In this document: one piece after another, positions 38,997-50,010 of the stretch | Position numbering within the stretch: the stretch's first letter is position 1 | Layout: every line of letters starts with the position of its first letter | NCBI RefSeq assembly: GCF_000524195.1 | Contig: NW_020170383.1 | Location: 441,912 to 505,911 of the forward strand | Length of the DNA stretch: 64,000 bases | Source of the DNA: Echinococcus granulosus | Taxonomy: Eukaryota; Platyhelminthes; Cestoda; Cyclophyllidea; Taeniidae | Direction of reading: 5' to 3' | The notes under the pieces: generated by a model | Databases searched by the model: none | The model's input: the letters and a program-made list of their open reading frames with translations, nothing else | Told to the model about the DNA's origin: nothing | Position numbers and translations under genes: made by a program

Positions 38997-41900
38997 TGAA
39001 TAAAAGCTGTTGAATGGCAGCTCCTCCTTGTTTCCCATGTGCATATTATCACCGACATTACTTATCAATCGAAGCACTTAATCCGAGAAGTGCGCTCAAG
39101 AGTGCAACAACCATGTTTTAGAACTTGAGGCACTTTGGCGCATGACACCATTGCCTTTCCAGCAGGCCGCGTAGGAAAGGTGATTTATTTTGCTTGAATA
39201 AAAATATCGCCTGCGTGCATGTGAGAGGTTCTAAATAGAAAGTTCTGAAGTCTCCCTTTACCAAAGGAAACAATAGTAGAAGCTTTAAGCTAAAGTCTCA
39301 TTGAAAAATAGCACAGACTGTTTGACGATTAATGAGTTAGGTATTTCAGACTAATACACACCGCAGCCTTACCTTCATTTCGGTGTGCAGACTCGGATAG
39401 TGTATACTATCAAAATTGTTTAAGCCAGATTCAGTAAATCGTAGCCAATTTTATGCAAAGGAGATTATTAATTGTTAAAAGCGATCCACTGTGACCAAAC
39501 GGTGGACTTAAATGACAGAAAATGTGTAAAAGTAACTCGACAAATAACTACAGCGTCACTAAAAATCCGCAATAAGTTTTCGATAAAGTAACCTTGAAAC
39601 ATAAGGGGGCATTGGACTAAACAAAAGCATCTGTCCTATTCACCGAGCGTTTCTCACAACATAGCTATAGCGGACGCTACCATAGGGAATCGGCAGAGAG
39701 AATTCTCGTCGTCATTTTCTACATGCATTTTTGTCCATTAACCATTAAAAGTAGATTATTTGATCACGTATCTTGCATGGTTCAACTTCAAGGTAAATTT
39801 TATGGGTAACCATACGCGAACGAGTATAGCTAAAGAGACGCTTTTTAGTGACCACGCGTATCTTGCATTCGAAGTCGGGTCAATACAAACGTGGAAGATG
39901 ATTGCTCGTGTGCATCATAAGAATCTGGTGTTCAAGTAGTTACAGAAAATTAAATGTAGAACAGGCTTATACCTCGAATTATACAACTATCGCCTTGGTC
40001 ATTATTCACCAATTAAGTATGCTCACCGGCACAACAGATAAGCAAAGCGGTGATACTGCGAGTGATCTTGAAGATTCTTGCCTGTCTTAATAGTAAATTA
40101 GGCTCGTACAAACCTTTTCCACTGATTTACACAATCTCAGACACATCATGAACAAAAAGCGGTCGAATGTCTTAGACTAATATTAGTAAAGGTGGGTTAA
40201 GAAGTTACGGGTCTTTTGGTAAGCAAGTTAGAGAGCATTTCAAAGTGTCTGGGTCCAAAAGCTAGCCCTATGTTCTATGTAAAATCGTTTATTACTAGTG
40301 TTGAGGGAATCAATTGTGGGATTCGATTGCACAAAATGAAGCGCAGTTAATTGCAACAACGTATGAGTAAAATAAACTAATATATCGATTTAATTAATGA
40401 AGTTTTTATTTTTAAGCCTGTAAATGAAATGCTTCTTTGTCGGCGTCATGGGATGCGCTCTGAGGCAGCCAATGGAGCTGTGGGCGAGACAGATAAAACA
40501 TTGTAATTTAAAAGGACTGTAAACTGCACTTTTTTATTCCAGAGGCAAGTAAGAGCTGGACAGATAGGTTTCACGAAAGGCAGCATAATACCTATATGCT
40601 TTCGGATAAAAAATGCTATTTTACTTGTCGTCATAAGGCAGAAGACAATTTCATTAGATGATTTCAGATTATGGAGCAATTGGGCATCAATGGACTTCAC
40701 ATAAGTGACTTGAAGCACTGCAGAAATTCACAGTAAATAATAGGGAATTTCGAACGAAAAATATGTCAATTTAATAGAAGACCGAGTATTCTTGGTACAA
40801 AGGTCAGAAAAATTACTTTTGAAGATAGTTTTTTTCTCGGATTCTTTTTAAAGTTACTCCAGTATTCATAGTTTTTTGAGTCATAGCCTACTTTATAAGA
40901 GCATATATACAAAAACTTCCAAGTATAATATTTTGAAAGCCAATTTGAGAGAAGGCGATTAACTTATGTATGCAATTGTTGCCGGGCTTGACCTTGTGAT
41001 GAATTTAACAGTTTTCCCTTATTCATATGGTAGAGTCGGTTTCCTCTTACTCAAGATACGACAACAATTACCGATGAAATAGTAGGTAGCGGAGATAGCC
41101 ATAGATGAAAGGGCCGGCGTGAGTGGGGCAGAAGCAGTTACCTCTAATGGGACTTGCTTAAGCAACCACATATGGAGATTTTAATTAAGCCACACATTGT
41201 AAATGTGGTGCGAAGCCCACATCAAACTAATTTGGTAAGCAGGATTAAATCGAGCACATATGCAACTGAAACATTAATAGAACTATAAAGGTGACATGTC
41301 AAGCAGAAAGGTGAAGATTGGAATGGGAGAAATCGCATAATCAAGCTAAAACATTTGAATTAAAACCAATTTAGGATATCTTTAGGCTGGCGATATCCTG
41401 CAGGTTTTTACAACAAACAACGCTTGTGAGGAATCGGCTACATTAATAGACTGTGAACTAAATGCTAAATGTATAACATAACATTAAATATCAGGTCATT
41501 TCATCAGTAGGTTTGAGATTTTATTAAACTAGGACATATCAGTGGACGTTTTGAAGACTGTAAATCCACGCTTCCTCATTAATACATTTTGAGAGATTAC
41601 TTCCGAAAAACAAGCAAGAAAAATTTATATTCACATACTGTATAAAATAACCAACTGAATAGGGAAAAAAGGATTGGCCTTGAATTTATCGTCTAGTGTA
41701 AAGTCATCTTTGATCCAAACGTTGAAAACTATGTTCAGTCATCCATAACGTGCATGGAATCTACATAAAGTTCGAAATGGTCTTCTATCTAACATTTCAA
41801 CTCATTTTATTCAAAAATCAATTTTGCAAATTAGCATATTCTTTGTAATTTCATTCAAAGAGTCGTCATGATATTAGCAAAAACCTGTTCCCCTAAGAAG

Positions 41901-43207
41901 ATTAACAGCTTTAGTAATGTCCCAAAACTACAACAAATTCTAGGCGCAAGAAGAGAGTGAAATTGATGTTTTAAAGCTCACGTTTTTATGATGAACCTTT
42001 TACTGCCTGCAAACCGCTAACACCTTTAATACTTTATATTTAAACTCATTCTACCACCTCTCAGATACTAAACACACCCATGAAATCAGTCGAATAACCT
42101 AACATAATAGCTCTTTTGTCTTGTCACACCTATTAAGCCCCAAGAGGGTCATTTCAATAGGAACTTCCCTCTCAGAGCAGAAAGCCTTCAACCAAAGTAA
42201 GCATTGGTGAATCCCCCTTAAAAAATTTCAAATTTAAAAACAATTTTCAAAAAATTATGTCGACTGCAAGTCAGTATTTGCACTGCAAAGGGACGAAAGC
42301 AGATTCTCAAGAGAAACAATGGGGCTTTATTTGCATCAATAAATTATAAGTCATCTTTGACCAATGACAACCGTAATGAAAAAGACCTACTGTCCATTCA
42401 TCATTAGCGTATTTCAATGGCTTTTAAGTTATGTCTCAAGCTCAATTGCACAGACGACTCTCGCGAAAAGTAAATAACTAATTTATAGGAAGCAAATCAG
42501 GTTACACGAACATCGTTTCTAATGGTAGAATTTATCGTCAATCGAATCGAGCTACAAATAAATGACTAACTCTCTCCGATATTGAAAATAATATGCCTGC
42601 AACCTTGCTTTTCATCACAAATAGATAATGGATAAGTTTTTTAAAAAGCGTTTGATTTAATTCGCTCAAGCTTATTAATACATTCCATAAAGTATAAGAC
42701 ACTGCTGACAAAAATTTGACCATAAGACAGCTGATCAAAAAACATTTCACTCGTCCCATAGAGTCACAACAACATGCTGTACAAGTTTTAATTTTTATAA
42801 TAAAATCAATGCTCGGGTATCCTGCCCTAATAAGAAAAGAAATGGTTTCTACAATCTTCTTCATACCAAATCTTCATACAATTTTTCTATATGCAAATTC
42901 ATCCAGCTACAAAACTAGATTAAGTTAATTTTAAGTAAAAACAATAAAAATTTGATGTAGCAAGTTAATTATAAAATGCAACACATGTACATACTTCCGT
43001 TTCTTAAACAAAAAAGTAAAAAGTATGCCACACATACGAAAAGAAAAGTACACAGTACACAGAAAACTTCTAAAATGTAAGAAAATGGATTTAATATCAT
43101 CGCATGCCTTTACCTTTAATAAAATCTAAATGAATACAAGAATCAAAACAATACTTGTAAACATCTAACAAATATATTTTAACCAAAACCAGACAGCACA
43201 CTACAAG

Positions 43208-44680
43208 TTATCTGCTATGCTTCCTTTGGTTAATTGGAGCATCTTCTCGATAAATATGGTTAAAAGTTTGCGAATGATTTGGCCAGTTACTGACTCTTCT
43301 AACGTAGAGAGCATCTCTTTCAGTCACCGACGTAATTTCTTCATCGTAATTGCCTGTCCGATCAAAAGATTTTGGAATGTTCACACTAGAGCTGTTATTT
43401 TCACGAACCCTTCGGCGATTCAAAACGGCGTAGTTAATGAGTTCTTCATTTTCCTTCTCCTTTACGTAAAAGTAGTTGAAATTGGAAACAATCACAGGAA
43501 CTGGAAGTGCGATTGTAAGAACTCCAGCAACGGCACATAAGCACCCAACGAATTTACCTAGCATCGTTTGTGGACGCATATCCCCGTAGCCCACAGTGGT
43601 CATCGTCACCACAGCCCACCAAAAGGAGTCGGGAATGCTGGTGAAGCTGTTTGGACGAGAGTCCAATTCCGCGTAATAAACTGCGGTAGCAAAAAGTACC
43701 ACACACACAATTACGAAAAATAGCAAAAGGGTAAGCTCACGACCGCTCGTCACCATAGTCTTGGCAAGCACTTGTAGGCCCTTTGAGTGACGGGAGAGTT
43801 TCAGAACTCGAACAACACGAAAAAGTCGCAGAAAACGGAAAAACCGTAAATAAACTGTAGGAGATGTAATAGGAATTTCAAAACACATCATTACCACCAA
43901 TGCATAAAATGGCAAAATGGAGGCAATGTCAAGGATATTCAAGGCACTTTTAAAGAATAAATATCTGTTGGGACAACTGTAAAACCGTATGACTATCTCA
44001 ATAGTAAACCATACCATACAAGCTAATTCTAGGTAAAAAAACTCTTCTTTGAAGAAAATGTTGTCAGTTGTAAATTTTGGAACTGAACTGCTAATATCTA
44101 CATGGTAGGTAATAAACATTGGTAGTGTCTCCAGACAAAAGCTCGCCACAGATATCAAAATCATTGTCATGGAGAAGAAATAAAACCACCTGGCGTAGCA
44201 AGAGCTCAAGGGATATTCAACAAACAACCACATATTTCGCCGAATAGCATCATCGGGCAATAAAATATCCTCGACAGATTTCAGACCTTCGTCCCTTAGC
44301 AAAATTCGTATAACTTTTTCCCCAAGCTGAAAAAACTTTACTTCTTCCAAAAACACCGCAAGAGATACTGTCAAGGGACGTTGAATAAGACCATTACTTT
44401 GGTAGTAAAATAAAATACTTTCAAAACTTTCCCGATGTCTGTCAAAAAAGTAGTGTCCACGATGAGGATCAAAAAATGTGGCGCGCTTCACGGGGTCACC
44501 GAGAAGAGTGCTTGGAAATCTATGCAGCGTGGTAGCATAGGTCTCAAACACTAGACCGCTAACATTAAAAACAATTCTCTCTGGAGAAACTGGTGAATTC
44601 TCAGTTGCAGCACCCTCTTGCTGGTGATATTGTTGTGGATCAGATGCGAGATTTCTTGGTCCACTTAAAAGGAATGGCAT
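43208..44680 (-). CDS. Shaker-type (Kv1) voltage-gated potassium channel subunit
   Basis: Single-exon channel gene of 490 residues. The T1 tetramerisation domain (about 36-125, NVSGLVFETYATTL ... FFDRHRESFESILFYYQS) is followed by S1 (165-188), S2 (212-233), S3 (245-262), S4 (277-298, Arg/Lys every third residue ending KLSRHSKGLQ), S5 (314-336), the pore with selectivity filter TVGYGDM (362-368) and S6 with the Kv1 PVP hinge (ALPVPVIVSNFNYFY, 391-405). Start chosen at the ATG at 44680; the open frame extends further upstream without an ATG, to an acceptor-like GTTTTTGTTTAG. The C-terminus ends NQRKHSR and lacks a PDZ-binding TDV. S4 has one arginine more than Shaker, and Arg369 sits at the external TEA position (Shaker 449). 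Confidence 0.95.
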   Translation of the reverse strand: MPFLLSGPRNLASDPQQYHQQEGAATENSPVSPERIVFNVSGLVFETYATTLHRFPSTLLGDPVKRATFFDPHRGHYFFDRHRESFESILFYYQSNGLIQRPLTVSLAVFLEEVKFFQLGEKVIRILLRDEGLKSVEDILLPDDAIRRNMWLFVEYPLSSCYARWFYFFSMTMILISVASFCLETLPMFITYHVDISSSVPKFTTDNIFFKEEFFYLELACMVWFTIEIVIRFYSCPNRYLFFKSALNILDIASILPFYALVVMMCFEIPITSPTVYLRFFRFLRLFRVVRVLKLSRHSKGLQVLAKTMVTSGRELTLLLFFVIVCVVLFATAVYYAELDSRPNSFTSIPDSFWWAVVTMTTVGYGDMRPQTMLGKFVGCLCAVAGVLTIALPVPVIVSNFNYFYVKEKENEELINYAVLNRRRVRENNSSSVNIPKSFDRTGNYDEEITSVTERDALYVRRVSNWPNHSQTFNHIYREDAPINQRKHSR

Positions 44681-47600
44681 ACATAGGTGAAACTTAAATT
44701 TGTATTTGTAAAACACTAAACAAAAACCGTAGCCTAGTTATATCTATAACAGGTAATTCTTGACGCACAGACTCCTGTAACTAGAAAGGCAATTAACGAA
44801 TATTAACAAATTAACGAACTCTGAAAATAAAAGGGTCAACATGCTTACAATTTTGCTGGTTTATATTTGCTTATTACAGGCCTATTTTTAGATGCAAGGC
44901 TTGGTATTTCTGGTACTTCTGAGTTACCAATCCAATTTACTTGAGACCACATGACGAGCGAAAACACCAAATGTGCTGTGGGTCGAAATTAAACTAATTA
45001 CGCATTCATTAATAAGATGGGAAGCTTAAAAAAACTACAAGGTCATATATTACCTTAGCAAAACCAGGTCTAAAACCGAATTTCTTAAAAGTTTGGAGCC
45101 AGTTAATAACGGCTGTGAAAGATACCAATTCACTGAGTGCCTATTTTATCCACGTAGATGGATTTATGCATATTACCTTCAGTTTTTTGAATAAGATTGT
45201 TGATGAACAGCTGTGATAAAGCTTTCTTAAATTTATGAATAAGCCGAAAGTTTTGTTCCAAGTTGTTAGTTACGCAAAATTTAGCCCAGTTTTACTCCTT
45301 CAAATGAGATCAATTTTTATATGAAAAATACATAATACATAAACGTCATGTAATTTTAATTTGATTGTGTAGACTCACAGTAATGTGTAGAATTCGAAGA
45401 TTGGGTACTTTTATGTACGCACTTAACGACTGTAATAAGGCATAACAGAGTGAAAGAAGCCTTATTATATCGTATGGAAGGGTTGAGTCAAGCAAGCCAT
45501 TGCAGCGAGATCATGTAGGCCTTCTAGTCTTATCGAAAGTGGTAATAAGCCATACTAGTGGGAGGCGGCCAAATATTGAATTAGGGAGGAGTTGAAAGGC
45601 TAACGGCATAACTGGAGCACCGTGCCACCGAGTGGAACACAACCTACGGAAACTGATGAGACTATGTAGTTAAGGAAGTTACCCAGACATTACGGTCACT
45701 TCACATGACTTTTGTGTATAACAAATTTTTTTTGTACCAACATTCGTTTTTACGATTCTGTCACAATAAGGTAGTATGTGACAGCTTCTATCCTCAAAGT
45801 ATTAGTTCCGAAAGACCAACTCCAGATGGATAAAAGGAAAGTTTTCTTTCTTGGTAGATAATGGGCTTAGTTTTATCAGATTTTCGAAGATTCCCCAATC
45901 GCAACTGAAAAGGCGCTATGGATAGTATGGATTAAGGAAGGTTTTTTGCATAATCTTAATCGAAATGCCAAATGTAAAAGCACGTGAAAGTTTCACATTC
46001 CTTAAAAAAAAACTCGTTTGTAACGTTTGCACAGTGGAAAAAAAACAATTCTGATGGCTATTAAGTGATTTACGAGAGATATTTCACTGCCACCTTTCCC
46101 TCATAAAGGATGCTCTGACAAACAGCACATATCTGATTGATATTCTGGTAGCTTTATCCCCACATATCAAAAACTCCTTGTTAAAAATAAGTTCCTTCGT
46201 ATTCGACAATAATAATACGGTAATTCAGTAATTTTTAGTATGTAAGCCACGTAGAAACATTGAAAATGAATCTGGAATTCGAATTATAGTGTTGTGGTCA
46301 TAGCCCTTCGGGCTGAGGATACTGCACTGGTGGGGATTTCTGCGGGTTCTTCGTCAACAGCTTTTGACAAATTACGCAATATTCAATCCACGCGTGGTTA
46401 ATAAGCTAAACTTCTAGAAATGGATTTTATGCGGCTGACGTCACGATCTCCAAACGCCAAGCAGCCCTTGGAAACGCATCATGAACAGCGGCGGTGGAGT
46501 AGTAGTTTGAGGTCGTCTCTGGATGAACAATGATGCCACGTATTACTGACATTGCACATTGTCTGCGTCAAAAGCTCGTGGGATTGTTGTGCACTCCCAG
46601 TTTTGCACCGCTTTTGTTCGTGAGAGCAGAAATTGAACAATTGCCAGGTTCCACAGTACCTGGAGGGAGAAGGAGGCTGGAACGTCGTCTCTATATGGAT
46701 GAATCTGAACTCCTTGGGGTAGGTTTGGAACTGTCTTTCTCCAGCCTGAACTAGAGCGACGTCAAGCCCGTGATTTACAATACATTTGGACCCAGTTGTT
46801 GCTGTTTGTGAGGTCGCAAAGGAACCCTGCCCGAACATGTCTGGGACCCAAGTGAAGGTGGAGCATTTGAACTGGTCGTCGGTCTCTTCCTTCAATATAA
46901 AGCTTTCGCACCGACGATTGATCCTCATAGTACTCATCACCACACTTTTCCAACTTCAAGCGGTTTTGGCTCAGATTGAACATCGAAGATTTCTCACTTA
47001 ACACATCCCCCGGGTATTGTTTCAATGTTGTCAAAGCTCATACCACTTGAGGACCAACAAAACGAAGTTAGTATGCTTCTCGTAGTAGAAATGGGGTTTC
47101 CTGCTCATGATCAGTATTAGCAAGCTCAGATCAGAAAGCATCATCATGCCCAATGAGCTAGAAATCGAATGAAGTACCGAAAAACGAAAAATGATGAGAC
47201 ATTATTATACTATTGACAACAGAATCGACAAAAATGACAACTGTGGTGAGATGATAACGTGGACTTGGCTCTAAGATTCTGAAGTGGATTCTCGAACACT
47301 TTGACTTGAGGTTGATCAATTTACACTTGCTGAATTTTCAGAGTATTATTTACTTAATCGACAGAGAAGGGAACGCCCCAGTTTCTTGAAGGATACTACG
47401 CCGCCAGCCGTAATGAACTGGTTCCTGTGTGTGTAGGCCTAAGCCCTCCCGAGTTTCCAACTCAAGTAATCAGAAGACAGACATTTTTTTTTTGTTTTCC
47501 GACGAGTAATATTTAAGCTGGGGTACGCCATGTGCGTGATTGACGGTTGGCTGACTGCCGAGGATACAAGGTGATTTCATTCTCACGTTTTTATTTTGAA

Positions 47601-50010
47601 TGGTCCTGATCCTTCAATGATTAATAGCACACTTGAAGTCTATTCGTTTCGAATACTGGCTAATTGGAGGACATGAACCGATCTGCGAGTTTTAGAATGC
47701 TAGACAAGAGAAAGATGCCTTCTTGAGAAGTGAGGCAGGAGCGTCCCCTATGGTTGCAGACATTCCAGAATAACCTATATGAAAATATTATCATTTTGCC
47801 ATGCGAGGCGAATGTCAGAAGACGTAAAAAATGGCTTGGCAATAACCGCAGAATGATGATACTATGCACTTAGGCTTTGATTTAAGAGTACAATTTTGCA
47901 TAGTATAAGAACAGTCTTTACAGTGCGCAATCAAGCAGGATGTACCTCGATTTCCGAGATGTTATAAACAGGGCCATTTAAGAGAAGTGGTGAGTGAGTA
48001 TATGGACCCTTCTCACTTCATAAAGGTCAGTTAATGAAATAACAACGCGATTTAAATGTTAGAAATACCGGCTTTGATCACAAGAGTCAGTGAATCAATG
48101 GAGTATTTAAGTCAGCTGTTTGTATTTTTTTTTGGTAACTTAGCAACTTGTAACTTTGTGAATACCTCACTAACGGACTGACATAATCGACTCCAAACTT
48201 GGAGCTTTCGGTGACTGATTGCTGAGGGTGTTGTGTTTGTGCATATTGCAATTTACCGCGGCAAGTGAATTTGTCTATCATCACATGGCGTTTTTGAAGC
48301 TCTCTTCAGATGAGTGAAGCGTGACTGTAAAGCATTATCTGCTTAAGGGTAATTGAATTTGCTTGGCAGACAGGCGAAAGCAGAACAAAAGTCCAAGTGA
48401 CTGCCGCATCAAGCAAAAAAAGCTATTTCCCACCAGTCAAACAAATATCGGCGTCAATCGTTTGAAGCAGAATAGGGTTTTGCAACGTTTTTTTTGTTAA
48501 ATAATAGGACATTCACCTATCACCTTTTCCACCAAGAAATATGGTTGATACTTTGTCGTGAATTTATAACTCAAACAGAGATGTATTAGTGAGGCAAATG
48601 CTTGTATAAGAGGAAGGTTAACAAACAAAACTTTGACTTTGTTGATCACCGAATGTGAAAGATATTCGACTGGAGAATGCCTGGATCAACGAAGAGCCTG
48701 GAAACTTTGTATGACTAAATATTGCAAGATTCTGGTTTATAACAGCCCGTTAGTTTAAATATTTACATGAATAACCATAAAACTTAGTTCTAAACGGACA
48801 GATGTTCCATCAACCCATTAACTTCGTGTAATATGTGCCCTGGAGGCAATGAAAGCTTAAGAGAGAAGTGGTTTGACCGTATCAATTTCTTTAGAACTGG
48901 CTATTAAAGATGAACTAAAGGGAATAATCAGGCAGAACTGGCAAGCAAGCATCTCATTTGCTTGAATTCTTCCTGGCTTAAAAGACTACTGTAACAGAAA
49001 ACCCATTAAATTGCAATATACTTTAACATTGGCGCATTCACTATGCAATTAAAACTTTTCAAATGTCTATGTAAAGCTGAATGAGTCCTAAATGGTAAAC
49101 CACTTTGTATTTAACCATAATTATGACATACTGCATTAACACCTGGCTATCATATGTAAAAACATAGTTGGAGTACCAAAACCAAGGGAACATCGGCTTG
49201 GTTGCAGTGGCAACTCTCGACACGACTTCATCTTGTGCGCAAAAGCACTTCGATATTTCATTTACCAAGGTGGAAGATAGTTACGTGAAGAGCGATGAGG
49301 CATACAAAATTATGTGACATCGCTATGACGAGGAGACCATCAATGTACTCCCGGCACAACCGATTACCAAGAATTTAGTTCAACGTGGGGCTGGCATGCA
49401 CAAACCTAGCGCATTCAAGCGGACAGAGGGCAGGCTCCATAAATGCATAATGCAAATTACCAAAGGCTAAATAGTTCAGAGAACATCACAGACTACTGAC
49501 TGACTGAAGTAGAGGATTTGCTTATTTTCCTTCCCTCCTCTACAAATCCCAGTGATAACCACTCATTCATAGAATTTAACACGACAACAGCTTTGTGGTC
49601 GAACAAAACTTCCTTGAACAATATGCACCACTACGCCGACAATATGACATCTGTCTACAAAAATGAAGGAACGAAAAAGCAGCTGATGACCAAACTCAAG
49701 TCAATTCGTCGATGACAAAGCGCATCACCCTTTGTGAAAAAAACTGCGGTTTTTTGAACCTACCTACACAATACGCACAAGAAGAGCTCGACCAGCAATA
49801 TTTATATGCCTCAGTAATGTAGAGGTATCTCCCCTGAGGGGGACGATCAAAACGAATCTTTAGGCAGGTAGCATGCTTTAGTGAGCCACAAAAGCGTCCA
49901 GCCAAGTGTCTAGCAAATCATAGTCACTTGCTTTGCTTATCAAAAATATGCTTTAACCCATACCAGAAGACTCAAAATATCGGAATGGTTGGCTGAAAAA
50001 GCATTTACTC
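44681..50010. other. Gene-poor interval
   Basis: About 5.3 kb without a supported gene. A less AT-rich patch at 46.3-47.1 kb is open on both strands but its translations match nothing known to me. Confidence 0.45.

Larger units (their letters stand above)
37240..43207. other. Gene-poor interval
   Basis: About 6 kb of AT-rich sequence between ROPN1L and the Kv channel gene. Apart from a doubtful 67-codon frame at 38793-38996 nothing resembles a gene or a known repeat. Confidence 0.5.

Noticed and set aside
45600..45670. CTGATGAG next to GAAA, resembling hammerhead ribozyme core bases
   Set aside because: The GAAA directly abuts the CTGATGAG with no stem between them, so the hammerhead core cannot form.
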